This document shows positions 18,391-26,784 of a stretch of DNA of 64,000 nt, in pieces. Source of the stretch: Geodermatophilus nigrescens (GTDB lineage Bacteria > Actinomycetota > Actinomycetes > Mycobacteriales > Geodermatophilaceae); assembly GCF_900129495.1 (NCBI RefSeq), contig NZ_FQVX01000002.1, forward strand, positions 62,001 through 126,000. The letters are read 5' to 3'. Each line of letters begins with the position of its first letter. Positions within the stretch are counted from its first letter, which is position 1. A program made the translations under genes and the position numbers. Under the pieces are notes generated by a model that saw nothing but the letters and a program-made list of their open reading frames with translations, had not been told where the DNA came from and made no database searches.

Positions 18391-19611
18391 GTGACGCGTC
18401 GGCCGCTCGGCCGCCGGGAGCCGCCGGGAGCCGCTCCCGGTCCCGGCCGGACCTCCTGGGCCGCCGTGGCGGCCCTGCTCGGGGCCGGGGTGGTCGCCGC
18501 CGCGCAGATCGGCGGGGCGGCGGCCGCGCTGCCGGTGCTCACGGACTCCTTCGGGCTCGGGCCCGGCACCGCGGCCTGGTACCTGTCGACGGTCAGCGCG
18601 CTCGGGGCCGCGGGCGGGGCGCTGCTCGGGTGGCTCGGCCAGGGCCTGGGCTTCGGCCGGCAGGTCCGGCTCGGCCTCGCGGCGATCGTCGCCGCGGACC
18701 TCGGCGGCGCGCTGGTCGACTCGCTGGCGGGGCTGATGGTGGCCCGGGTGGGGGAGGGCCTGGGGCTGGTCCTGGTCATCCTGGCCGCGCCGCCGCTGCT
18801 CGCGGAGGTGGCCGCGCCCGGGCAGCGGCGCCTCGTGGCCGGCACGTGGGGCGCGTACATGCCCGTCGGGTCGGGCCTGGCCGCCCTGCTCGTGCCCGTC
18901 GCGATCGGGCTGGTCGGCTGGCGGGGGGCGTCGGTGGCCGACGGGTGCGTCGCGGCGGTCGCGCTCGCGGTGGTCGCCCGCTGGGTGCCGTCGGTCGGGG
19001 AGCGCCGGCGGCCGTCGTCCGCGGGGCTGCTCGGTGCCCTGCGCTCGCCGACCGTGGTGCTCACCGCGGCGGTCTTCGCCCTCTACGCGGCCCAGTACCT
19101 CGCCGTGGTCGGGCTGTTCCCGGCGGCGCTCGTCGCCGACGCCGGGTTCTCGGTCGCCGACGCCGGGTGGGTGGGCGCGCTGGTCTTCCTCGTCAACGCG
19201 CCCGCCAACGTCCTCGGCGCCTACCTGCTGCACCGGGGCGTGCCGCTGCGGTGGGTGGTCGCCGGCGGGTGCGCGGGCATGGCGCTGGCCGTGTGGGGGG
19301 TGCTCGACCCGGGGCTGCCGGTGGGCGTGCGGATCGCCGCGGCGGTCGCCTTCTCCGGGGTCTCCGGGGTGGTCCCGGCCGCGCTGTTCGCCGGGCTCGC
19401 GGCGGTGTCGGGGGGCACCCGGTCCGCCGGCGCCGCCATCGGCCTGGTGACCCAGGGGTCCGCGGTGGGGCAGCTGCTGGGGCCGCCGCTGGTGGTCGCG
19501 GTGGGGGCGGGCCTGGGCTCCGGCGCGCCGCAGGCGGCGGTGCTCGTGGGCGTGTCCGGCCTGGTCGCGACCGGCGCGTCCCTGCTGCCGCGGGGCCCGC
19601 GGGCGACCTGA
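18391..19611 (+). CDS. MFS transporter
   Basis: 406-residue major facilitator protein with about 12 hydrophobic segments; the first starts near residue 22 (SWAAVAALLGAGVVAAAQIGG) and the last ends near the C-terminus. GTG start with GGAGGGAG 6 bases upstream. No loop motif identifies the substrate. Divergent from O-demethylase 2 and upstream of the Liv-type importer, so uptake or export of an aromatic acid is a reasonable guess and no more. Confidence 0.82.
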   Translation: MTRRPLGRREPPGAAPGPGRTSWAAVAALLGAGVVAAAQIGGAAAALPVLTDSFGLGPGTAAWYLSTVSALGAAGGALLGWLGQGLGFGRQVRLGLAAIVAADLGGALVDSLAGLMVARVGEGLGLVLVILAAPPLLAEVAAPGQRRLVAGTWGAYMPVGSGLAALLVPVAIGLVGWRGASVADGCVAAVALAVVARWVPSVGERRRPSSAGLLGALRSPTVVLTAAVFALYAAQYLAVVGLFPAALVADAGFSVADAGWVGALVFLVNAPANVLGAYLLHRGVPLRWVVAGGCAGMALAVWGVLDPGLPVGVRIAAAVAFSGVSGVVPAALFAGLAAVSGGTRSAGAAIGLVTQGSAVGQLLGPPLVVAVGAGLGSGAPQAAVLVGVSGLVATGASLLPRGPRAT

Positions 19612-19693
19612 GCGCGGGGTCGCGCGGGGTCGCGTGCGCCCGCGGGAGGGGCCGGGCCGGCGCGACACGACCGTGGACACGACCTTCAGATCA

Positions 19694-19728
19694 GATCGTT
19701 GACAATCCCCCGAGGCCGTCCGTACGTT
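19694..19728 (+). promoter_or_regulatory. Promoter of the liv operon with GntR-type operator, copy 2
   Basis: TTGACA (19699-19704), 18 bases, TACGTT (19723-19728). The -35 lies inside GATCGTTGACAATC (19694-19707), the best match to the palindrome GATyGTyrACrATC. Same layout as at 3251-3285 and 25381-25414. Confidence 0.6.
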
Positions 19729-19773
19729 GCGGCGCACGCACCGGAGCAACACCCAATGGCGGGAGATGCGGGT

Positions 19774-20559
19774 ATGGCGGGTGGGCTGACGCTGCAGGAC
19801 GTGAGCCTGCGGTTCGGCGGTGTCACGGTGCTCCAGGACGTGGGCTTCGCGGTCGAGCCGGGCCAGATCCTCGGGCTCGTCGGGCCCAACGGCGCGGGCA
19901 AGACGTCGCTGTTCAACTGCATCAGCGGGCACTACCGGCCGACGTCGGGGCGGGTGCTCATCGACGGCGCCGAGGTGCAGGGCGCGCGCCCGGCCACGCT
20001 GGCCAAGCACGGCCTGGCCCGCACGTTCCAGCACCCCGCGCTGCAGCTGCGCGCGACGGTGCTGGAGAACGTGCTGCTGGGGGCGCACACGCGGCTGCCC
20101 GGCGGGGCGCTGGAGTGGGCCTTCCGCACGCCGCGCACCCGGCGGGCCGAGCGGGAGCTGCGCGCGGAGGCCCTCGCGCTGCTCGAGCGCAACGGCCTCG
20201 GCTGGGCGGCGCACCTGCCGGCCGACGAGCTCTCGCACGGCCTGCACAAGGGCGTGGAGCTGTGCCGGGCGCTGCTGATGCGGCCGAGCCTGCTGCTCCT
20301 CGACGAGCCGGCCGCCGGCCTCTCGCACGGCGAGGTCGAGCAGCTCATCACCACCGTCCGTCGGCTGCGCACCGACGACGACATCACCGTCGTGGTCGTC
20401 GAGCACCACATGGGTCTCATCGCCGCGCTCACCGACCGCGTCGTCGTCCTCGACCACGGCGCGAAGCTCATGGAGGGCACGGCCGCCGAGGCGCAGTCCG
20501 ACCCCCGCGTGATCGAGGCCTACATCGGGAAGGACGCCGCCGCCGATGACGCTGCTTGA
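19774..20559 (+). CDS. livG: Branched-chain amino acid-type ABC transporter ATP-binding protein (LivG-like)
   Basis: 261-residue ATPase with Walker A GPNGAGKTS, a degenerate signature LSHGLHKGVEL (normally LSYGxQR) and Walker B LLLLDEP, followed by VVVEHHMG. The ATG at 19774 has GGGAG 8 bases upstream; an in-frame ATG at 19756 is a possible alternative, while the TTG at 19699 is part of the promoter. It heads a livG-F-H-M-K operon. In soil actinobacteria and proteobacteria Liv-type importers often carry aromatic acids, which fits this neighbourhood; amino acids cannot be excluded. Confidence 0.88.
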   Translation: MAGGLTLQDVSLRFGGVTVLQDVGFAVEPGQILGLVGPNGAGKTSLFNCISGHYRPTSGRVLIDGAEVQGARPATLAKHGLARTFQHPALQLRATVLENVLLGAHTRLPGGALEWAFRTPRTRRAERELRAEALALLERNGLGWAAHLPADELSHGLHKGVELCRALLMRPSLLLLDEPAAGLSHGEVEQLITTVRRLRTDDDITVVVVEHHMGLIAALTDRVVVLDHGAKLMEGTAAEAQSDPRVIEAYIGKDAAADDAA

Positions 20560-21256
20560 GCTCGAGGGGGTCACCGCGGCCTACGGCCCGGTGCAGGTGC
20601 TCGAGGACGTCTCGCTGACCGTCCCGGACGGCGGCGCCGTGGGCATCCTCGGCGCCAACGGCGCCGGCAAGACCACCACGCTGCGCGCGATCAGCGGCAC
20701 CGTCCGCGCCGGCGGGCGGATCGTCTTCGACGGCCGCGACGTCCGCGGCCTGCGCCCCGACCAGGTCGCCGCCCTCGGCATCGCGCACGTGCCCGAGGGG
20801 CGCGGCACGCTCGGCGACCTCACGGTCCGGGAGAACCTCCGGGTCGGCGCCTACCTCCGCAAGGACGCCAAGGGCGTCGAGCGCGACATCGACTACTGCC
20901 TCGACCTGTTCCCCAACCTGCAGGCGCGGATCCGGTCGAACGCCTCCGCCCTGTCCGGCGGCGAGCAGCAGATGCTGGCAGTCGGTCGGGCGATCATGTC
21001 CAAGCCGCGGCTGATGCTGCTCGACGAGGCGTCCCTGGGGCTGGCACCCAGCACCGCGAAGACCGTCTACGACGCGATCCGGCGCCTGCGCGTGGAGTCC
21101 GGCATCGCGATGCTCGTGGTCGAGCAGAACGCCAACCTCGCCTTCACCCTCGTCGACACCGCCGCGGTGCTCGAGACCGGGCGGACCGTCCTCACGGGCA
21201 CGTCCGCCGAGCTCAAGGGCATGGACGAGATCCGTCGCGCCTACCTGGGAGGCTGA
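20546..21256 (+). CDS. livF: Branched-chain amino acid-type ABC transporter ATP-binding protein (LivF-like)
   Basis: 236-residue second ATPase with Walker A GANGAGKTTT, signature LSGGEQQMLA and Walker B LMLLDEAS. Its start lies 14 bases inside the end of livG, so the two are translated together. LivF and LivG form the cytoplasmic nucleotide-binding pair that drives LivH/LivM. Confidence 0.92.
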   Translation: MTLLELEGVTAAYGPVQVLEDVSLTVPDGGAVGILGANGAGKTTTLRAISGTVRAGGRIVFDGRDVRGLRPDQVAALGIAHVPEGRGTLGDLTVRENLRVGAYLRKDAKGVERDIDYCLDLFPNLQARIRSNASALSGGEQQMLAVGRAIMSKPRLMLLDEASLGLAPSTAKTVYDAIRRLRVESGIAMLVVEQNANLAFTLVDTAAVLETGRTVLTGTSAELKGMDEIRRAYLGG

Positions 21257-21257
21257 C

Positions 21258-22139
21258 ATGGAGAAGTTCGTCCAGCTCGTCGTCGACGGCCTGTCGACCG
21301 GCTCGGTGTACGCCGCGCTCGCGCTGGCCATCGTGCTCGTCCACTCCGCGACCGGCCTGATCAACTTCGCGCAGGGCGGCCTGGCCGTCCTGGCCGCGTA
21401 CGTGGCCTGGGTGCTCACCAACCAGGGGCTCCCGGTGGGCCTCGCGATCGTCGCGGCGATCCTGGTCTCGTTCGTGCTGGGCGCGGTGGTGGAGCGCTAC
21501 CTCATCCGGCGCTTCGAGCGCGGTGACCCCGACACCGCCGTGGTCGTCACGATCGGCCTGCTCACCCTGGTCACCGGCGTCGCCGGCTGGATCTGGGGCT
21601 ACAACAACCAGCAGTTCCCCTCGCTGTTCCCCCTCGACACGGTGTCGCTGCTGGGCGTCTCGGTGAGCATCCGCTCCCTCGGCACGACCGCGGTGATCGT
21701 CGTGGCGATGGTGCTGCTGCAGGTCCTCTTCGTCCGCACGAAGATCGGCCTCGCGCTGCGGGCGGTCGCGATCAACCCGCAGTCGGCGGCCTTCAGCGGC
21801 CTCCCGGTCGGCCGGCTGCTCATGGTCGGCTGGGGGCTCGCGGCGGCGCTCGGCGCGGTCGCCGGCACCCTCGTGGCGCCCCAGCTCACGCTGACGCCCG
21901 GCATGCTCGACAACGCCCTGGTCTACGCGCTGGCCGCCGTCATCCTGGGCGGTCTCACGAGCCCGGTCGGCGTCGTCGTCGCGGCGTGGATCATCGGCGT
22001 CCTCGAGAACCTCGCCGCGGTCTACGTCGGCTTCATCGGCTTCGACCTCAAGGTCGCCGTGCCGTTCATCCTGATCTTCGTCGTCCTCCTCGTCCGACCC
22101 CAGGGCCTGTTCGGCCGGAAGACCGTGGTGCGTGTGTGA
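21258..22139 (+). CDS. livH: Branched-chain amino acid-type ABC permease (LivH-like)
   Basis: 293-residue membrane permease with about eight hydrophobic segments. It has the LivH start (VDGLSTGSVYAALALAIVLV), the GLINFAQGG block and the conserved region ALRAVAINPQSAAFSGLPV that contacts the ATPase. It starts two bases after livF and its stop overlaps the livM ATG (TGATG). With LivM it forms the translocation path. Confidence 0.92.
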   Translation: MEKFVQLVVDGLSTGSVYAALALAIVLVHSATGLINFAQGGLAVLAAYVAWVLTNQGLPVGLAIVAAILVSFVLGAVVERYLIRRFERGDPDTAVVVTIGLLTLVTGVAGWIWGYNNQQFPSLFPLDTVSLLGVSVSIRSLGTTAVIVVAMVLLQVLFVRTKIGLALRAVAINPQSAAFSGLPVGRLLMVGWGLAAALGAVAGTLVAPQLTLTPGMLDNALVYALAAVILGGLTSPVGVVVAAWIIGVLENLAAVYVGFIGFDLKVAVPFILIFVVLLVRPQGLFGRKTVVRV

Positions 22140-23245
22140 TGGCCCGAGTCCTGGACACCCCGACCCCCTCCACCCCGCCCCCGCCGGCGCGGTCCCTCCG
22201 GCAGACGCCGTGGGTGCGCTGGGGAGCACCGCTGCTGCTGGTCGCCGCGCTCGCCGTGCTGCCCCTGGTGGGCACGGAGTCGTTCAACGACACGCTGGCG
22301 CGCATCGGGGTCTTCGCCGTGGCCGTGCTCGGGCTCAACGTGGTCATGGGCTACACCGGCCAGGTCTCGCTGGGGCAGATCTTCTTCCTCGGCCTCGGCG
22401 CCTACGTCACCGCCTACGGGGTCCAGCAGGGCTGGAACGTCGTCCTCGTCTTCGTGCTCGCCTGCCTGCTCCCCGCGGTCGCCGGCCTGCTCGTGGCGCT
22501 GGCCGCCGCCCGCCTGGGCGGCCTGGCCATCGCGATGGTCACGATCGCCCTGCCCATCGTCGGCGTGCCCCTGGCCAAGCGGCTCAGCGAGTTCACCGGC
22601 GGCTCGCAGGGCCTGTCCGCGCGCTTCACCGACGCGCCCGAGGGCAGCGGTCTCTACGACGACCAGTTCCAGCTGTACCTGGTGCTCGGCATCGGCGGCG
22701 TGGTGTTCCTGCTGACCGCCTGCCTGGTCCGCGGCAAGTACGGCCGGGCCTTCGCCATCGTCAAGGACAACGAGAACGTGGCGTCGTCCATGGGGATCTC
22801 GCCCTACCGGTACAAGGTGCTCGCCTTCACCATCGCGTCGCTCATCGGCGGGGTCAGCGGGTTCCTGTACATGGTCGTCGTCCAGTACACGTCGCCGGAG
22901 ACCATGAGCTTCGGGCACTCGATCGAGCTGCTCGTCGCGATGGTCATCGGCGGCGCCGGCAGCATCGCCGGGTCGCTGCTCGGCGGCGTGTTCTACGTCG
23001 TCGTCCCGGACCTCACCAACGCCGTCGACCCCAGCCTGACGTCGCTGCTGCAGGGCGCGCTCCTGCTGCTGGTGCTGTTCCTGCTCCCCGGTGGCCTCGT
23101 GTCGCTGCCCCGTGCGCTCGCGCGCCGGCTGCGGCGCTCTCCCGCCGGCCGCGGCTCCGCCGCGCCACCGACCCCTCCGTCGTCGACCCCCGGGTCGGCC
23201 ACCGCGGCGGAGCGACCCCAGACAGAGAGGCAAGGGCACGCATGA
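22139..23245 (+). CDS. livM: Branched-chain amino acid-type ABC permease (LivM-like)
   Basis: 368-residue permease. After a proline-rich cytoplasmic N-terminus of about 30 residues come roughly nine hydrophobic segments, the VMGYTGQVSLGQ block and the EAA-like region GRAFAIVKDNENVASSMGISPYRYKV. The C-terminal 40 residues are Ser/Pro/Ala-rich and unlike LivM of other phyla. The stop overlaps the start of livK (ATGA). Confidence 0.92.
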   Translation: MARVLDTPTPSTPPPPARSLRQTPWVRWGAPLLLVAALAVLPLVGTESFNDTLARIGVFAVAVLGLNVVMGYTGQVSLGQIFFLGLGAYVTAYGVQQGWNVVLVFVLACLLPAVAGLLVALAAARLGGLAIAMVTIALPIVGVPLAKRLSEFTGGSQGLSARFTDAPEGSGLYDDQFQLYLVLGIGGVVFLLTACLVRGKYGRAFAIVKDNENVASSMGISPYRYKVLAFTIASLIGGVSGFLYMVVVQYTSPETMSFGHSIELLVAMVIGGAGSIAGSLLGGVFYVVVPDLTNAVDPSLTSLLQGALLLLVLFLLPGGLVSLPRALARRLRRSPAGRGSAAPPTPPSSTPGSATAAERPQTERQGHA

Positions 23246-24504
23246 ACGGACACGTCCGGTCGCGGAGGACGCTCGGCATCGCCGTGGCGTCGGCGCTCGC
23301 GGTCACGCTCAGCGCCTGTGGCGGTGCCACCGACGCCGGTCGCGGTGGCGACACCGCCGAGGGGGCGCCCAGCCCGGGGATCACCGACGACTCGGTGACG
23401 CTCGGCATCACCACCCCGCTCAGCGGCTCGACGGCCGGCCCGGGCACCTGCACGGTCGCCGGCGTCCGGGCCTACTTCGGCATGCGCAACGCGGAGGGCG
23501 GGATCGAGTTCGGCGACGGGCAGACCCGCACGGTCGAGATCGAGGCGCTCGACGACACCTACGACCCGCAGCAGGCGGCGGCGAATTACGACCAGCTCAA
23601 GAACGAGGTCTTCGCGATGACCGCGGGGCTGGGCACGCCGACCAACCGCGCCTGGCGCGACGCGGCGATCGCCGACGAGGTGCCGCAGGCGCTGATCATG
23701 ACCGGCGACCCGATCTTCAGCGACACCGAGCAGAGCCCCTGGCAGCTGGGCTTCGTGCCGATCTACCAGAACGAGGGCGAGGCGTTCGGCGAGCTGCTGG
23801 CCGCCTCCGGGCAGCAGCACCGGGTCGCGATCCTGTCCCAGAACGACGACTACGGCGAGGGCTACGTCGAGGGCTTCAAGGCCGCCGTCGAGGGCGCGGA
23901 CAACATCGAGATCGTCGACGAGCTCACCTACGAGGCGACCGACACCTCGGTCGACGCGCAGATCACCGAGCTGGCCAACAGCGGCGCGGACGTCATCTTC
24001 AACGCCATGTCGCTCGTGCCGCTCGTGGTCGGCGCGCTGCAGAAGGCGCAGCAGCTCGGCTGGACGCCGAGCTGGTTCCTGCCCTCGAACACCTCCAGCC
24101 CCGGCGCGGTCCTCGAGCCCGGCGGCGGCGGGGCGTTCCCCGGCATCTACTCGGTGTCCTTCGCCAAGGCGCCGGCCAGCCCGGCCTTCGCCGAGGACGA
24201 GGACGTGCAGACCTACCTGTCGGCCCTCGCGGAGTACGGCGACTACCCGGAGCCCCCGGCGTTCCCGCACTGCCAGTGGAGCTGGATGGTCGGTGCCACC
24301 CTCGAGCAGGCCTTCACGCAGATGGAGGAGCCGACCCGGGACAGCTTCATGGAGGCGCTGCGCGGCATCCAGGGCTACGAGGCGCCGCTGATGCTGCCGG
24401 GCACGTCGGTCGACACCACGCAGGACGGGCAGCCCGCGGTGTCCAGCGTCGTGGTGCAGAAGTACAACGGCCGGGGCTACGACACCGTCGAGTCCTTCGG
24501 CTGA
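23242..24504 (+). CDS. livK: ABC transporter substrate-binding lipoprotein (LivK-like)
   Basis: 420-residue type I periplasmic-binding protein. A signal peptide with lipobox LSAC gives a lipid-anchored cysteine at about residue 27, then a Thr/Gly/Ala linker and the Peripla_BP_6 domain (VTLGITTPLSG, DDTYDPQQAAANYDQL, QNDDYGEGYVEGF). It captures the ligand at the cell surface for the LivHMGF importer. The ligand is unknown; the promoter's GntR box ties the operon to the ligK-ligU-ligJ operon and the SDR operon, which favours an aromatic acid (inference). Confidence 0.9.
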   Translation: MNGHVRSRRTLGIAVASALAVTLSACGGATDAGRGGDTAEGAPSPGITDDSVTLGITTPLSGSTAGPGTCTVAGVRAYFGMRNAEGGIEFGDGQTRTVEIEALDDTYDPQQAAANYDQLKNEVFAMTAGLGTPTNRAWRDAAIADEVPQALIMTGDPIFSDTEQSPWQLGFVPIYQNEGEAFGELLAASGQQHRVAILSQNDDYGEGYVEGFKAAVEGADNIEIVDELTYEATDTSVDAQITELANSGADVIFNAMSLVPLVVGALQKAQQLGWTPSWFLPSNTSSPGAVLEPGGGGAFPGIYSVSFAKAPASPAFAEDEDVQTYLSALAEYGDYPEPPAFPHCQWSWMVGATLEQAFTQMEEPTRDSFMEALRGIQGYEAPLMLPGTSVDTTQDGQPAVSSVVVQKYNGRGYDTVESFG

Positions 24505-24518
24505 GCCCGGCATGACGA

Positions 24519-24554
24519 GCGGGGGCGGTCCGGGTCGACCCGGGCCGCCCCCGC
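24519..24554 (+). terminator. Terminator of the liv operon
   Basis: Hairpin GCGGGGGCGG-CCGGGT / ACCCGG-CCGCCCCCGC with one mismatch pair, 14 bases after the livK stop. Confidence 0.8.
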
Positions 24555-24652
24555 GCGCGTCGGGTACCCGGCGTGACCCTCCCGGGGGATCCCGGCGCCC
24601 GGGACCCCCGGGGCGCTCGACCCGCGCTCCGGCCGCTGCCTACGGTGACCGG

Positions 24653-25330
24653 ATGCCCCAGGGGACCGGTGAGGGTGCGCGCCTGCTGACCGGCGTGCAG
24701 GCCCGGCGCACCGCCGAGCGGCGCCTGCGCGAGGAGATCACCCGGGGGGTCGTCGTCCCCGGGCAGCGGCTGGTCGAGCCCGAGCTCGGCGAGCGCTACG
24801 GCGTCACCCGCAACAGCGCCCGGCTGGCGCTGGACGCCCTGATCGCCGAGGGCCTGGTGGAGCGCATCCCCAACCGGGGGGCGCGGGTCCGGGTGATGTC
24901 CGGCGCCGAGGCGGTCGCCGTGCTGGAGTGCCGCCAGGTCCTCGACGGGCTGCTCGCGGCGAAGGCCGCCGAGCACGCCACCGGCGCCCAGGTCGAGCGC
25001 CTGCGCGCAACGCTCGAGCGCCTGCGGCGGGCCGTCGCCGACCACGAGCTGCTGGAGTGCTGGGACCTTCTCCAGGAGCACCACCGGCTGGTCGCCGACG
25101 CGGCCCGCCAGCCCCTCGCCTCCTCGCTCGTCGCCCGCCTGCAGGGGCGCGTGGCGCGCTCGCAGTTCCAGCTCCTGCTGCGCCCCGGGCGGGCGCAGCA
25201 GGCCCTCGCGGAGCTGGCCGACGTCGTCGACGCCGTCGCCGGCGGCCGCCCCGCCGACGCCGACCGGGCCGCCCGGGCGCACGTGCAGAGCGGCATCGAC
25301 GCCCTCGCCGCGGAGTCCCCGGAGGGCTGA
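24653..25330 (+). CDS. GntR-family regulator, FCD (FadR-like) type, copy 1
   Basis: 225 residues: N-terminal winged helix (about 20-85; VVVPGQRLVEPELGERYGVTRNSARLALDALIAEGLVERIPNRGARV) and an all-helical FCD ligand domain whose metal-site histidines are in EHHRLV and RAHVQ. The ATG lies 7 bases after a TACGGT -10 with no ribosome site, so a leaderless mRNA is likely. The next gene is a close relative. It may read an aromatic or dicarboxylate intermediate. Confidence 0.88.
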   Translation: MPQGTGEGARLLTGVQARRTAERRLREEITRGVVVPGQRLVEPELGERYGVTRNSARLALDALIAEGLVERIPNRGARVRVMSGAEAVAVLECRQVLDGLLAAKAAEHATGAQVERLRATLERLRRAVADHELLECWDLLQEHHRLVADAARQPLASSLVARLQGRVARSQFQLLLRPGRAQQALAELADVVDAVAGGRPADADRAARAHVQSGIDALAAESPEG

Positions 25331-25380
25331 CGCCGGGCCCGCGGAGGACCCGCGCGGACGTCGGACCGGATCGCTCACAG

Positions 25381-25414
25381 GATCGTTGGCAATCCTGCGG
25401 ACGTGGGCTACCGT
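25381..25414 (+). promoter_or_regulatory. Promoter of GntR copy 2 / ligK operon with GntR-type operator, copy 3
   Basis: TTGGCA (25386-25391), 17 bases, TACCGT (25409-25414), with the -35 inside GATCGTTGGCAATC (25381-25394). The start codon is 6 bases past the -10. One core base differs from the copies at 3272 and 19694 (GTTGGC instead of GTTGAC). Confidence 0.55.
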
Positions 25415-25420
25415 GCCGCC

Positions 25421-26074
25421 ATGGTGTCCGGCGCGCAGGAGACGGCCGAGCGCGCCCTGCGCCTCGCCATCGCGCGCGGGGACATGCCGCCCGGCTACCG
25501 GCTGGTCGAGGCCGAGCTGGTCTCGCGCACCGGGGTGAGCCGCGGCGCCGTCCGGCTGGCGATCGACGCGCTGGTCGCCGAGGGCCTGGTCGAGCGCATC
25601 CCCAACCGCGGGGCGCGGGTGCGGGTGGTCACCACCGAGGAGGCCGTCGCGATCACCGAGGTGCGGCTGCCGCTGGAGGCGCTGCTCGCCCGCAAGGCGG
25701 CCGAGCGGGTCACCGACGCCGAGATCGGGCGGCTGCGCGCCCACCTGGAGACGATGACCGACGCCGTCGGCTCCGGCGACGTCCGGAAGTACTCCGAGCT
25801 CATCCAGCAGCTCTACGCCATGGTCGGCGAGGTCGCGCGGCACCCCATCGCCGCGGACCTGGTCGGCCGCCTGCAGGCCCAGCTCGTCCGCCACCAGTTC
25901 CGCCTGTCGCTGCGCCCCGGCCGGCCCCGCGTGAGCCTCGCCGGCTTCACCGAGCTCGTGGAGGCGCTCACCGCGCGGGACCCGGCACGCGCCGAGGCCG
26001 CCGTCGCCACCCACCTGCGCGGGGTGATCGCGGCGCTCTCCGAACCGACCCCCGACCTGGGAGGACCCGCATGA
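25421..26074 (+). CDS. GntR-family regulator, FCD type, copy 2
   Basis: 217 residues with the same layout as the gene upstream: winged helix (about 5-70; PPGYRLVEAELVSRTGVSRGAVRLAIDALVAEGLVERIPNRGARV) and FCD domain. In the FCD domain the usual helix-4 histidine region reads QQLYAMVGEV, without the His-His seen in copy 1, so the metal site may be altered. It is the first gene of the operon with ligK, its stop overlapping the ligK ATG. A GntR-type palindrome lies on its own promoter, so autoregulation is likely. Confidence 0.88.
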   Translation: MVSGAQETAERALRLAIARGDMPPGYRLVEAELVSRTGVSRGAVRLAIDALVAEGLVERIPNRGARVRVVTTEEAVAITEVRLPLEALLARKAAERVTDAEIGRLRAHLETMTDAVGSGDVRKYSELIQQLYAMVGEVARHPIAADLVGRLQAQLVRHQFRLSLRPGRPRVSLAGFTELVEALTARDPARAEAAVATHLRGVIAALSEPTPDLGGPA

Positions 26075-26784
26075 GGACCGTCGTCGTCACCGACCCGCCG
26101 CGCGCCGACGCGGCCGACGCCGAGACGCTCGGGGGGTTCGGCGTCGCCACCGTGCACGAGGCGCTGGGGCGGGTCGGCTACCTCGGCCCGCAGTTCCGCC
26201 CGGCCTGGGCCGGGGCGCGCATCGGCGGCACCGCCGTCACGGTGCTGTGCTGGCCCGGGGACAACCTGATGATCCACGTCGCCGTGGAGCAGTGCCGGCC
26301 CGGCGACGTGCTCGTCGTCGCCACCGCCTCGCCCTCCAGCGACGGCCTGTTCGGCGAGCTGTTCGCCACGGCGCTGGCCCACCGAGGGGTCCGCGGGGTC
26401 GTGCTGGGCAGCGGGGTGCGCGACGTCGCCGAGCTCCGGGGGATGGGCTTCCCCGCCTGGTCGACCGCGGTGAGCGCGCAGGGGTCGGTGAAGGCCACCG
26501 CCGGGGCGGTCAACGTGCCGGTCGTCCTGGGCGGCCAGCGGATCTGCCCCGGCGACGTGATGGTGGCCGACGACGACGGCGTGATGGTCGTGCCGCGCGC
26601 CGACGTGCCGCGCGCGCTCACCGCGTCCCGGGCGCGCGCCGAGAAGGAGGAGGCCACCCGCGAGGCCTTCCGCCGGGGCGAGCTCGGGCTCGACCGCTAC
26701 GGCCTGCGGGGCAAGCTCCCCGCCTTCGGCATCGAGTACGTCAGCCACGCCGACGAGCACGCCGAGGAGGCGGGGGAGCGGTGA
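26071..26784 (+). CDS. ligK: 4-carboxy-4-hydroxy-2-oxoadipate (CHA) aldolase, RraA-like
   Basis: 237-residue RraA/HMG-CHA aldolase fold protein. The family's Arg-Asp pair is in VVLGSGVRDVAEL, and GVATVHEALGR and PGDVMVADDDGVMVVP are diagnostic. LigK/ProA enzymes split CHA into pyruvate and oxaloacetate, the last step of the protocatechuate 4,5-cleavage and gallate pathways. It is translationally coupled to the GntR gene before it and the isomerase gene after it (GTGA). RraA proteins also occur as RNase E regulators, but the pathway context makes the aldolase role likely. Confidence 0.85.
   Translation: MRTVVVTDPPRADAADAETLGGFGVATVHEALGRVGYLGPQFRPAWAGARIGGTAVTVLCWPGDNLMIHVAVEQCRPGDVLVVATASPSSDGLFGELFATALAHRGVRGVVLGSGVRDVAELRGMGFPAWSTAVSAQGSVKATAGAVNVPVVLGGQRICPGDVMVADDDGVMVVPRADVPRALTASRARAEKEEATREAFRRGELGLDRYGLRGKLPAFGIEYVSHADEHAEEAGER

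Noticed and set aside
19699-19773. TTG at 19699 as the livG start
   Set aside because: This TTG is part of the TTGACA promoter and of the GntR-type palindrome; ATG at 19774 has a ribosome site.
26071-26784. RraA-like gene as regulator of ribonuclease E activity
   Set aside because: It sits in an operon with oxalomesaconate isomerase and hydratase and keeps the Arg-Asp aldolase motif, so the CHA aldolase role is preferred.
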